Source: Sinorhizobium meliloti
GTDB taxonomy: Bacteria > Pseudomonadota > Alphaproteobacteria > Rhizobiales > Rhizobiaceae
DNA length: 64,000 bases
Direction: 5' to 3'
NCBI RefSeq assembly: GCF_035610345.1
Contig: NZ_CP141214.1
Span: 404,230 to 468,229 of the forward strand
Shown here: positions 25,701 to 33,996 of the stretch, in pieces
Layout: each line of letters starts with the position of its first letter
How positions within the stretch are numbered: position 1 is the first letter of the stretch
Position numbers and translations under genes: made by a program
Notes under the pieces: generated by a model
Databases searched by the model: none
Seen by the model: the letters and a program-made list of their open reading frames with translations, nothing else
What the model was told of the DNA's origin: nothing

Positions 25701-26984
25701 CTACAATCCAAAAGAGCAGTAGGGAAGGAAACGAACGGGATCGCCCGGTGCGACCCGGCGGGCGCCATCGGCAAGTTCGACAAGTCCGGTGGCCCAGGAA
25801 AGCCCGCTGACCCGCCCCGAACCTTCCGACCGGAAAACCTCAGCGTGACCTTCCGGCGTCAATCGCGCCCGCAGATACTCGCGCCGGCCTGCGTGCTTGT
25901 TCTTTTCGAAAGCGGCCGGAACCGTGAAACTCATTGGCTCCTCCCATCCCTCGCCGGCCAACACGGAGACGGCCGGGCGGCCGAATATTAGAGCGCAGAT
26001 GAAGGCCGCGACCGGATTTCCCGGCAGGCCGAACACCGGAACACCCCTCCACAAGCCAAGCGCCAACGGGCGGCCCGGCTTGACGGCGATACGCCAGCTT
26101 TGCATCACACCGGCCTCCTGTAACAGCGCCGAGACATGATCCTCGTCTCCCGCCGAGGCCCCGCCGGAGGTGAAGATTACATCTGCCTCTGTTGCCCCTC
26201 GGTCAAGCCGGGCGGCCAGTGCTGCTCGGTCATCGCCGACATGACCAAGGTCTACAGGCACATGGTCCCAGCGCCGAGCCATTGCCAGAAGCATCGGCCG
26301 ATTGGCGTCATAGATGCGGCCGACTTCCAGAAGGGCTCCGCCAGCATCCGCGGCGATCTCGTCACCGGTGGACAGCACACCCAAGCGCAGCGGACGGAAA
26401 ACCGAAACCCTTGTGGCGCCAACGGCAGACAGCAGCGCCAGATCTGGCGGGCGCAGGCGATGCCCGGCCGGCAATGCGACATCGCCGGCGATCACGTCCT
26501 CGCCGGCCTTACGGGTATTTGCTCGCATCTTGATCGGACCGTGGAAGGCTATGCGGTGGCCATCGGTGGCGGTATCCTCCTCCAGAACCACCGTGTCGAC
26601 CCCTACGGGAAGAATTGCTCCGGTCAGGATGCGGACCGCCATTCCCTCCGGCACAGGGCCTAAAAATGGCACACCCGCCGCCGCACGGCCTTCGATCAGC
26701 GGCAGCGTCTGGAGTCCCTCGCCGGTAGCCGCATGAGCAAAACCGTATCCATCGACGGCTGAGTTGGCGGCGGGCGGATTGGAGCGACGTGCAACTGCAT
26801 GGTGCGCCAAAACGCGGCCGAGCGCATCAGAGACGTCGAGTTCCTGGATATCCACAACAGGAGACAGGTTTGCCCGTAGCAGGCCGAGCGCAGTATCCAC
26901 AGGGGCCCAATCGACGCCCGGCGGCAGGGCGAAACAATCGTTCTTCAAGCGTGGTGGCGTAAGCGGAGGAGGCGTCATCGACAT
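25701..26984 (-). CDS. moeA: MoeA molybdopterin molybdenumtransferase
   Basis: A full-length 427-residue MoeA: SAVDGYGFAH (the conserved substrate loop), RILTGAILPVGVDTVVLEED, LRLGVLSTGDEI, FTSGGASAGDEDHVS (GGxSxGxxD) and VFGLPGNPVAAFICALI, then domain IV. It inserts molybdate or tungstate into MPT-AMP. It is the last gene of fdhD-mobA-(26-aa ORF)-moeA, and its ATG overlaps the stop of the 26-aa ORF (TGATG). This is the canonical member of the three MoeA-type proteins in the window. A TTG four codons upstream is an alternative start. Confidence 0.88.
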   Translation of the reverse strand: MSMTPPPLTPPRLKNDCFALPPGVDWAPVDTALGLLRANLSPVVDIQELDVSDALGRVLAHHAVARRSNPPAANSAVDGYGFAHAATGEGLQTLPLIEGRAAAGVPFLGPVPEGMAVRILTGAILPVGVDTVVLEEDTATDGHRIAFHGPIKMRANTRKAGEDVIAGDVALPAGHRLRPPDLALLSAVGATRVSVFRPLRLGVLSTGDEIAADAGGALLEVGRIYDANRPMLLAMARRWDHVPVDLGHVGDDRAALAARLDRGATEADVIFTSGGASAGDEDHVSALLQEAGVMQSWRIAVKPGRPLALGLWRGVPVFGLPGNPVAAFICALIFGRPAVSVLAGEGWEEPMSFTVPAAFEKNKHAGRREYLRARLTPEGHAEVFRSEGSGRVSGLSWATGLVELADGARRVAPGDPVRFLPYCSFGL

Positions 26985-27064
26985 CAGCAAGCCCAATGAA
27001 AAACGAGACCGACGGCGCCGATCTTTCGTGTGCTGGCACAGTCGACCGCGTCGTAGAAGGTCAT
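26984..27064 (-). CDS. 26-aa mini-ORF coupled between mobA and moeA
   Basis: ATG at 27064 overlaps the mobA stop (ATGA). The frame runs 26 codons (MTFYDAVDCASTRKIGAVG, then LVFHWAC), and its TGA overlaps the moeA ATG (TGATG). Overlap at both ends is what translational coupling would produce, so it may be translated either as a small protein or only to deliver ribosomes to moeA. It contains two cysteines and a short hydrophobic stretch near the end. No homologue is known to me. Confidence 0.4.
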   Translation of the reverse strand: MTFYDAVDCASTRKIGAVGLVFHWAC

Positions 27065-27684
27065 GTCAAATCTCCGTGCAGAATCGCATTGGCGCGCACC
27101 ATGTCCTGCGGCGTGTTGACATTGAAAAACGGATCGAACGGCGCCGACGCAAACAGCGCAGTCGCGGTGCCATGCCGTTCGGCCCAAAGCATGATCTTGC
27201 GAAGCCCGCCTGAAAGTTCGGCGTGGAGGTCCTCGCGCAAACCGACAGGCCACAAACCGAAGGTGGGATGGTGGCGCAGCGATCCCGCCTCGTCCGGAGA
27301 GGCGGCCAGCGCTATTGGAACCTTCTTCTGTGCCGCCGCGTCGCTGAGCCTGGCCACCAGGTCACGGGGGAGGAAAGGCGTATCGGCCGCCGCAGTCACG
27401 ATCGCATCCGCGCCCTCTTCGGCCGCCCACTCGAGGCCCGCGAGAACACCCGCCAGAGGCCCAAGATAATCCGGCAGCGTATCGGCAAGCACAGGAAGCC
27501 CGAAATCTGAAAAGCGCGCTGGATCCCCATTGGCGTTGATCGCAAGCTCCGCGCATTGCGGCGCAAGCCGTGCATGTACATGACCGAGCAGCGTTACATC
27601 GCCGAGCCGCAGCAAGCCCTTGTCGCCGCCACCCATACGAGTGGAACGGCCTCCGGCCAGTATGACACCCATAATTTTAGTCAA
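27061..27684 (-). CDS. mobA: Molybdenum cofactor guanylyltransferase
   Basis: A 207-residue nucleotidyltransferase with the N-terminal GTP-binding loop GVILAGGRSTRMGGGDKGLL and DTPFLPRDLVARL around the metal site, then FGLWPVGL and NVNTPQDM. It attaches GMP to Mo-molybdopterin, giving the bis-MGD cofactor that the FDH alpha subunit needs. The start may be the TTG at 27684, which overlaps fdhD and has AAGG eight bases upstream, or the ATG at 27672 just after the fdhD stop. It forms a tight operon with fdhD and moeA. Confidence 0.88.
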   Translation of the reverse strand: MTKIMGVILAGGRSTRMGGGDKGLLRLGDVTLLGHVHARLAPQCAELAINANGDPARFSDFGLPVLADTLPDYLGPLAGVLAGLEWAAEEGADAIVTAAADTPFLPRDLVARLSDAAAQKKVPIALAASPDEAGSLRHHPTFGLWPVGLREDLHAELSGGLRKIMLWAERHGTATALFASAPFDPFFNVNTPQDMVRANAILHGDLT

Positions 27685-28549
27685 TTAGTGCGCCTTTGCG
27701 GCGGTGATGTTTCTCATCCTCAGGTACGGTTTCGGGATCAGCATCCCAGATCAGCCTCTCCTCTCCCGTTAGACAGACGAAGCGTTTACCACGCATGCGT
27801 CCAATCAGTGTCAGCCCTACCTGGCGCGCAATCTCCACGCCCCAGGCCGTGAAGCCTGAGCGCGACGCGAGCACCGGAATCCCCATCATGGCGGTCTTAA
27901 TGACCATTTCGGACGTAAGCCGCCCGGTGGTGTAGAGAATCTTGTCTTCAGCTCCCACTTTCTCGAAGAGCATCCAGCCGGCGATCTTGTCGACCGCGTT
28001 GTGACGACCGACATCTTCCATATAGACCAGCGGTCGGTCCTCCTTGCACAGCACCGTTCCATGGATCGCGCCAGCTTCAAGATACAGGCTCGGCGTAGTG
28101 TTGATCGTGCGGGCCAGCGTGTAGAGCCACGACGTCCGCATTGGCGCGGCCGGCAAGGTCAGCCCCACCAGGCCCTCCATCATATCGCCAAACACCGTAC
28201 CTACAGCACAGCCACTCGTGCGGGTCTTCTTCTTGACCTTTTCTTCGTACGTCGTGCGGCTCTCGGTCCGGACGACAACCACGTCAAGTTCCTCATCATA
28301 TTCAACATCGGTAACCGTTTCTGCAGGATCTAGCATCCCCTGATTACGCAGGAACCCGAGCGCGAGGTATTCCGGGTAGTCGCCGATCGTCATAGCCGTG
28401 ACGATCTCCTGCGAGTTGAGGAAGATGGTGAGGGGCCGCTCCTCGATAACCGAAAGTTCGAGCTTTTCGCCAAGATGATCCACGCCCATGACAGATCGCG
28501 TCAGCCGTGGATTCTCTGTGTTCGGTCCTATGATGTAGTCAGCCGCCAT
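27677..28549 (-). CDS. fdhD: FdhD formate dehydrogenase sulfurtransferase
   Basis: The 290-residue FdhD family protein delivers sulfur from IscS to the cofactor of formate dehydrogenase. Visible motifs are EERPLTIFLNSQEIVTAMTI, GDYPEYLALGFL, VGRHNAVDKIAGWM and YTTGRLTSEMVIKTAMMGIP, LASRSGFTAWGVE. Of the E. coli CxxC pair only the first cysteine is present (SGCAVG, C114; the second position is Gly). It starts the leftward operon fdhD-mobA-moeA. Confidence 0.9.
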   Translation of the reverse strand: MAADYIIGPNTENPRLTRSVMGVDHLGEKLELSVIEERPLTIFLNSQEIVTAMTIGDYPEYLALGFLRNQGMLDPAETVTDVEYDEELDVVVVRTESRTTYEEKVKKKTRTSGCAVGTVFGDMMEGLVGLTLPAAPMRTSWLYTLARTINTTPSLYLEAGAIHGTVLCKEDRPLVYMEDVGRHNAVDKIAGWMLFEKVGAEDKILYTTGRLTSEMVIKTAMMGIPVLASRSGFTAWGVEIARQVGLTLIGRMRGKRFVCLTGEERLIWDADPETVPEDEKHHRRKGALID

Positions 28550-28558
28550 TGGTCACCA

Positions 28559-28790
28559 TCAAAAGAGGGTTGCCGTTATGGGTCTGTAAATAAAGTGCAG
28601 TAGCAGGTGATGTCCGTCAAGCAGCCGACGACATCTCGCCTGCCGGTGCGACGCCGGGGCCAAGCGTTCAATGAACAGTTTTCCGTCCGGTTTCAGCACG
28701 ATCTCGGTGACGCTCGGATCATCCAATGCAACGCAGAGCTGATCGCCAAGCGCTTCTTGAAGCTTGCGCACGAGTCGAGGATGGGATCGA
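28559..28790 (-). pseudogene. trbB: trbB (conjugal transfer ATPase) N-terminal fragment
   Basis: The leftward frame reads MRKLQEALGDQLCVALDDPS, VTEIVLKPDGKLFIERL, the start of the TrbB secretion ATPase of Ti/pRi-type conjugation systems. A frameshift follows (GPGVAPAGEMSSAA in the next frame, then a stop). Only about 60 of the usual 320 residues remain, with no Walker motifs and no other trb gene nearby. It is a relic of a conjugative element abutting fdhD by 10 bases. Confidence 0.6.
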
Positions 28791-29374
28791 AGCTTTGTCG
28801 CGGATGTCTCCTTTAAGCTGCTTCACTACGGTGGCCAGCGATTTGAGCGCGATAGTTGGCGGGCCGGAGCTTCTTGAATGTGCTGGTGTCGGCGAGGACC
28901 CAAGAGCAGGAAGTAGGCGGGCGACTCTATATTCATTGTCAGCCGGTGAGACTCGTACATTAACAATTGTAGAAAAGTAATTGATTTTGCGTAGTAATAA
29001 TGCGGCGAAAACGCAACAAAGAATGGCCCAATCAACCGATTCCGGCCCGGACGGTGCTGAAAGAAATCTCGATGGTAACGCTGTTCGGCATTATGCGAAA
29101 AGCCATCTAGCAGGACACGCCCGATCCGGATGCGGCGTCTTCAACTGCAAGGTCTTAGTTGATGGTGAACACCTTTGCTCGGGGTTATCGACAGCCCCCA
29201 TTCGGGCGACGCGCCGCTTTAACTCCGGAATTCTTCGTATGGAATCGTGTCAAAGCCGCTCAGTAAACGCTTTGATACAACTGCATAAAATCCTGAAACA
29301 GGGCAGACACGTCAGGTTCGTAGATCCCGCTCCGCACTGATTGTCGTCAATCGACACAGACAAGGAGAGGCCAC
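28791..29374. other. Gene-free stretch between trbB relic and epoxide-hydrolase gene
   Basis: About 580 bases with only short unsupported frames. The base composition drops in GC around 28940-29010, an AT-rich dip. A 119-codon rightward frame at 28981 has no recognisable domain and reads like chance translation. Promoter signals for the gene at 29375 must lie in its right part; I see no EcfG-type match. Confidence 0.35.
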
Positions 29375-30709
29375 ATGACTGCTATCGACACATTTTCCCG
29401 CCGGAATCATATTGCTGACCGCGCCATCGCGCTTGCTATTGGGTCCATGATGCTGCTGCCGGTCACAGCCCTGCGAGAGGCAAGTGCCGCTGAAACCACC
29501 TTAGTCAGTTCCAAGAACCAGCAGGCGGATGAAAGCATTCGCCCGTTTGAAATTCATGTCCCGCAGTCTCAGCTCGACGATCTTCGCAAGCGGATCGCGA
29601 ACACGCGTTGGCCGGATAAGGAGACTGTCGGCGATATCTCCCAGGGCATCCAGCTCCAACGTGTTCAGGAACTGATTCGCTACTGGGGAAGCGAGTATGA
29701 TTGGCGTAAGGCCGAGCAGGAACTGAATGCCCTGCCGGAATTCATTACCACGATTGACGGGGTCGATATCCAGTTCATCCACGTCCGGTCGCGTCACCCA
29801 AACGCCCTCCCCGTCATTTTAACGCACGGCTGGCCGGGATCGCAGTTCGAGTTCATCAAGACAATTGGTCCACTTACCGATCCAACCGCCTACGGTGGTC
29901 GCGCGGAAGATGCGTTCGACGTCGTGATCCCGTCGATTCCCGGTCATGGATTCTCCGGCAAGCCTACCGAACTCGGATGGGGACCGGAGCGGGTCGCGAA
30001 AGCTTGGGACGTGCTCATGAAACGTCTGGGATATTCGACCTATGTTTCCCAAGGTGGCGACCACGGTTCGGTGATCTCTGATGCGCTGGCGCGGCAAGCT
30101 CCGAAGGGCTTGCTCGGCATTCACCTCAACATGCCCGCGACTGTTCCAGGGGAGCTGATGAGGGGCATCAATGCAGGCGATCCGGCACCGGTAAGCTTAT
30201 CGCAGCCCGAAAGGGAAGCCTATAGGTCGCTTAGCACGTTCTTCGGCAGGAACGCCGCCTATGGCGCAATGATGGTGACCCGCCCGCAGACCATCGGCTA
30301 CTCACTAGCGGACTCGCCATCCGGTCTAGCGGCGTGGATCTATGAGAAATTCGTTCAATGGAGCGACAGCAACGGCGTGCCTGAAAATGTCCTCTCCCGG
30401 AACGAGATGCTCAACGACATCACCCTTTATTGGCTGACGAACGTCGGTGCGTCGTCGTCGCGCTTCTACTGGGAGAACAACAACAACAACTTCAGCTCCG
30501 ACGCCCAGAAGACCAAAGACATCAAGGTGCCCGTGGCAATCACGGTGTTCCCGAAGGAAATCTACAAGGCACCGGAAAGCTGGAGCAAGCAGGCATACCC
30601 GTCTCTGGTCTACTACAACCAGGTCGAAAAGGGTGGCCATTTCGCTGCCTGGGAACAGCCGCAGCTGTTTGCCGAGGAATTGCGGGCCGCTTTTAAGTCG
30701 ATGCGTTAG
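29375..30709 (+). CDS. Exported epoxide-hydrolase-family alpha/beta hydrolase
   Basis: The 444-residue protein has a signal-like N-terminus (ALAIGSMMLLPVTALREASA, about 18-37) and then an epoxide hydrolase N-terminal (EHN) domain (PFEIHVPQSQLDDLRKRIAN, TRWPDKE). The alpha/beta core has oxyanion motif HGWPGSQFEF, nucleophile Asp in SQGGDHGSVIS and the catalytic His in KGGHFAAWEQP. This fits juvenile-hormone-type epoxide hydrolases. An export signal is unusual for the family but seen in related bacteria. It is followed by an exported hydrolase of a different family. The substrate is unknown. The SD is AAGGAGAGG. Confidence 0.82.
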   Translation: MTAIDTFSRRNHIADRAIALAIGSMMLLPVTALREASAAETTLVSSKNQQADESIRPFEIHVPQSQLDDLRKRIANTRWPDKETVGDISQGIQLQRVQELIRYWGSEYDWRKAEQELNALPEFITTIDGVDIQFIHVRSRHPNALPVILTHGWPGSQFEFIKTIGPLTDPTAYGGRAEDAFDVVIPSIPGHGFSGKPTELGWGPERVAKAWDVLMKRLGYSTYVSQGGDHGSVISDALARQAPKGLLGIHLNMPATVPGELMRGINAGDPAPVSLSQPEREAYRSLSTFFGRNAAYGAMMVTRPQTIGYSLADSPSGLAAWIYEKFVQWSDSNGVPENVLSRNEMLNDITLYWLTNVGASSSRFYWENNNNNFSSDAQKTKDIKVPVAITVFPKEIYKAPESWSKQAYPSLVYYNQVEKGGHFAAWEQPQLFAEELRAAFKSMR

Positions 30710-31031
30710 ACTCCAATTCCACATCGCTGCGGCTTCCTTCCGGAGGCCGCGCCTTCGCTTTGCGGGCTTCGTCTTGCCCTTCAGCGATGATGCCCATAGC
30801 ATATACTATAGCCTCATCCCCGCGCTTCTCGCCGGCTCCGGCATCGCCGCGGGGATCGATTTGCCAGCGTCCGCGCCCCTTCTGCGGCGACGCTCTCCAT
30901 ATGAAATTTGTAAGCAGATGTACGGCTGCGTTCTCGCGACAAACTTCGTTACACCGCCGCGCGTTTCGAACATATCGCGGATACACCCGAAAGCTCTTAT
31001 TCGCGGGTCACTTCAAGCGAAAGGAGATCAC
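30710..31031. terminator. Intergenic stretch with terminator-like hairpin
   Basis: GCGGCTTCC (30729-30737) and GGAGGCCGC (30742-30750) form a hairpin with one mismatch just after the epoxide hydrolase stop; no clear T-tract follows. The rest of the 322 bases has no supported gene and contains the SD AAGGAG for the next gene at 31021-31026. Confidence 0.4.
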
Positions 31032-31817
31032 ATGTCCCGCTACACGCATATCCTCGCGGCCCTGGCAGCGAGTGCTCTGGCCCTTGCTGGGCCGGCTTTT
31101 GCCGGTCAGAAGCCCACTGTCGTACTCGTGCATGGTGCGTTCGCAGAATCGAACAGCTGGAACGGTGTCGTGCGGGAGCTGGAAAAAGACGGCTATCCTG
31201 TCGTAGGGGCCGCCAATCCGCTCAGAAGCGTCAAGGGCGATGCTGATTATGTTTCGGCCATTCTCTCCGGGATCAAGGGGCCGATTGTTCTTGTCGGCCA
31301 TTCCTACGGCGGCAGCGTCATCTCCAGCGCCGCGAACGGTCACGAGAACGTCAAGGCTCTGGTCTTCGTCGCGGCGTTTGCGCCGGAAGCGGGAGAAACG
31401 GCCATCGATCTCACCGGAAAGTTCCCCGGCAGTACCCTGGGCCCTACCCTCGCCCCGCCGGTCACCCTGCCGGATGGTGGTCATGATCTGTACATCGACC
31501 AGAACAAGTTTCACGATCAGTTCGCCGCAGACGTTCCGCTCGTTGAAGCCAAGCTCATGGCAGCGGGGCAACGCCCTGTCGCCGAAGCCGCGTTGAAGGA
31601 GCCGGCTGGCGCGCCTGCCTGGAAGAAAATCCCGTCGTGGTTTGTTTACGGCGACGCTGACAAGAACATTCCGCCCGCCGCGATGTCTTGGATGGCTGAG
31701 CGCGCAAAGTCCAAAGAGACCGTCGTCGTCAAGGGCGCTTCGCACGTCCTCATGGTTTCCCATCCGGGAGCCGTCTCCCAACTTATCGAGAAGGCCGCAG
31801 CGTCGGCCGAGAAGTAG
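31032..31817 (+). CDS. Exported alpha/beta fold hydrolase
   Basis: A 261-residue protein with a clear signal peptide (MSRYTHILAALAASALALAG, cleaved after AFA). The AB-hydrolase core has VVLVHGAFAES, nucleophile elbow VGHSYGGSVIS (Ser), and HVLMVSHPGAV supplying the catalytic His. This is the family of periplasmic MhpC/ salicylate-esterase-like proteins common in rhizobia. Periplasmic; substrate unknown. The start follows AAGGAG at ideal spacing, and the frame upstream lacks homology. Confidence 0.82.
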   Translation: MSRYTHILAALAASALALAGPAFAGQKPTVVLVHGAFAESNSWNGVVRELEKDGYPVVGAANPLRSVKGDADYVSAILSGIKGPIVLVGHSYGGSVISSAANGHENVKALVFVAAFAPEAGETAIDLTGKFPGSTLGPTLAPPVTLPDGGHDLYIDQNKFHDQFAADVPLVEAKLMAAGQRPVAEAALKEPAGAPAWKKIPSWFVYGDADKNIPPAAMSWMAERAKSKETVVVKGASHVLMVSHPGAVSQLIEKAAASAEK

Positions 31818-31825
31818 TCGCAAAG

Positions 31826-31854
31826 CTCCCGACGGCATTATCGCGCGTCGGGAG
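31826..31854 (+). terminator. Terminator-like stem-loop after alpha/beta hydrolase
   Basis: CTCCCGACG and CGTCGGGAG are perfect 9-base arms with an 11-base loop, starting 8 bases after the stop codon at 31817. No T-run follows on the plus strand. Convergent with the GNAT gene, so it may serve both directions. Confidence 0.5.
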
Positions 31855-32064
31855 AATACACCCACCATCTTAGTCCGGTTCATCAAAATGGTCAGCCGGC
31901 GCCCGCCCTACGCCCTGGTAGTAGGGAAGCTAGCGGCGCAGGCAGGAAAGACGCGCCTTGCCGAAGCAGCAGTGGCTTCGAAGTCGTCGCGGATCGTGCC
32001 GCAGACCACCGGAAACGGCACTTCTGGCAAGGGACGGGCGACTCTCCGACCGATTGATTGAAGC

Positions 32065-32649
32065 TCAACGCGGCGGCCGCAGCATCGGGACGAGCGTCGG
32101 CGACGAACCGGCCTGGATCGCGCCGAGCGGTTCGAAGCCGTAGCGTCGATAGAACGGAATGTTGCGCGGGTTCGAGGATTCCAAATAGGCTGGCGCGTGA
32201 TCGCGATCGCACCGTGCGAGTGCGTACGCCATCAAGGCGTCGCCGTGACCTTCGCCTTGATGCGCCGGATCGACGCCGATCAGGGGCAGGTACCAATGGG
32301 GTTCGGTCGGGTGGTACGTGGCCATCTGCTCGAATATGGCCGTGGTTTCGGGGGCAAGAGAGCGCGCAACCGTGCTCTCGAGCACCGCACCAAGCCCCTC
32401 CTCGTCGGAATGCACCCCGGGCGATAGCCACAGCGCCGCCCCGGCGCAGCCGTCGGTGCAAAAGGCGGTTCCGTTAGCGAATGCGCTGCTCCCGAACGCC
32501 CGGATCATTCGCGGCATGGCCGCAAGGTACTGGTGTGCATGCGGCCAGGTCCATCTCGCCATGGGATCCGCTGCAAACGCCAGCATGACCGTTTCGATCG
32601 CCAGATCTTCCTCGGCCGCGGCCATAACTCTCACCGTTGGCGATTTCAC
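32065..32649 (-). CDS. GNAT family N-acetyltransferase
   Basis: A 194-residue protein with the GNAT acetyl-CoA-binding motif IGVDPAHQGEGHGDALM (about 120-140) and a C-terminal NPRNIPFYRRYGFEPLG strand-helix. The N-terminal segment EEDLAIETVMLAFAADP is typical of this bacterial subgroup. It would acetylate a small molecule or peptide amine in the cytoplasm; the acceptor cannot be told. It stands alone, convergent with the hydrolase gene. Confidence 0.82.
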   Translation of the reverse strand: MKSPTVRVMAAAEEDLAIETVMLAFAADPMARWTWPHAHQYLAAMPRMIRAFGSSAFANGTAFCTDGCAGAALWLSPGVHSDEEGLGAVLESTVARSLAPETTAIFEQMATYHPTEPHWYLPLIGVDPAHQGEGHGDALMAYALARCDRDHAPAYLESSNPRNIPFYRRYGFEPLGAIQAGSSPTLVPMLRPPR

Positions 32650-32951
32650 ACTGCCCTCCTGACGCAGGTGGTCCGACGAGACGCCCGTTCTCAGCTACGC
32701 ATCGTAACCCGGATGGCGTGGAAGCGATACCGGTTGCTGCCGGCTCAGCGGTTCCGGATTCGCTTCGGTCCATTCTGGCCACAAACGACAGTCGGCTTTG
32801 AGGGAACAATGACCAGAAGCGGCTGTTAGGGGGACAAAGCTGGAGCGGAGGTAGTTGTGATCCACCATGTCTCGGTAGGGACGAATGATGTCGGGCGTTC
32901 GAAGCGCTTTACGATGCCTACTCCGCAAAGCAGCCGCCAACGGAGGCGCCC
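32650..32951. other. Divergent intergenic stretch
   Basis: About 300 bases between the leftward GNAT gene and the rightward arginase-like gene. I see no supported gene. An ACGCC/GGAGGC SD element sits just before the arginase-like ATG. No palindromic operator is evident. Confidence 0.3.
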
Positions 32952-33845
32952 ATGCCGACCCTTCCCTACGCAATTCTCGAAGCCCCCTCTACGCTAGGCC
33001 TCGCGACCGACGGTGTGGAGCACTTGCCCGACCAGCTCTTGAGCCTCGGTCTCGCGGAGCGCATTCAAGCGCGCCGCGCCGAGCGGCTGACGGTGCTTCC
33101 GAAGGACCCAACGCCTGATCCGGAGACCGGCACCCTGAATGCCAGTGCAATTGCCGCGTGGTCGCCCAAGCTCGCCGACGCGGTGGAAGCGGTGCTTGAC
33201 GCGGGCGAATTTCCGGTCGTACTCGGCGGCGATTGCACGATCGTGCTGGGCTCGATGCTCGCGTTTCGACGGCGCGGCAGCTACGGCCTGTTCTTCATCG
33301 ACGGCAACGCCGATTTTTTCCAGCCCGAGGCGGAGCCCAATGGTGAGGGCGCCTCAATGGACCTTGCCCTGGTCACCGGCTACGGCCCGTCGAAACTGGC
33401 TGACATTGAAGGTCGCGGTCCTCTGGTCCCTCCCAAAAACGCTGTCGCGTTCGCGTATCGCGATCACAAGGACCAGGAGGAGTACGGAAGCCAACCGCTT
33501 CCCAAAGAGCTCAAGGCGATCGACCTCCCCGCCGTGCGCGCGATGGGCGTCGAGGCCGCCGCCCGCGAAGCGGTTCACCACCTGACGCGAGAGGAGCTGG
33601 ATGGCTTCTTCATCCATCTCGACGCCGATTGCCTCGACGATGTCGTCATGCCGGCTGTCGATTTCCGCATGCCCGGCGGGTTGTCGTGGGACGAGCTGGG
33701 GACCGCGCTTCGGGTTGCCTTGGCAAGCGGCAAGGCAGTCGGCATCGAGATTACCATCTACAATCCGCGCCTTGATGAGGACGGCAGCGCCGGACGCGGC
33801 CTGGCCGACGTACTGGCCGCAGCGCTCGGAACAGCAGCACCCTAG
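32952..33845 (+). CDS. Arginase/agmatinase-fold protein with altered metal ligands
   Basis: A 297-residue ureohydrolase-fold protein. The arginase metal-binding motifs are changed: GGDC at 92-95 (usual GGDH), DGNAD at 117-121 (usual DAHxD) and DADCLD at 224-229 (conserved). Thus the two manganese-binding histidines are Cys95 and Asn119, while the four aspartates D117, D121, D224 and D226 remain. The GGDC form is known among rhizobial arginase-family proteins; Asn119 appears further altered. It may have weakened or different metal dependence. Function cannot be assigned; it stands alone. Confidence 0.75.
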   Translation: MPTLPYAILEAPSTLGLATDGVEHLPDQLLSLGLAERIQARRAERLTVLPKDPTPDPETGTLNASAIAAWSPKLADAVEAVLDAGEFPVVLGGDCTIVLGSMLAFRRRGSYGLFFIDGNADFFQPEAEPNGEGASMDLALVTGYGPSKLADIEGRGPLVPPKNAVAFAYRDHKDQEEYGSQPLPKELKAIDLPAVRAMGVEAAAREAVHHLTREELDGFFIHLDADCLDDVVMPAVDFRMPGGLSWDELGTALRVALASGKAVGIEITIYNPRLDEDGSAGRGLADVLAAALGTAAP

Positions 33846-33996
33846 GTTGCCCAGGGGCGGCCGTTCGATAAATTTACCCTGTAGGAGACTTTCGCAACCG
33901 GCCCTATTGCAGACCAGCGCCATCCGGACGATGAGTGGCTCGGTTTGGCCCGAAGCAGACCGCCCCCGAGGGTCGAACTTCGGCTGTCCACACAAC

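Noticed and set aside
28981..29340. A 119-codon rightward frame
   Set aside because: It has no SD, no recognisable domain and composition like chance translation of promoter DNA.
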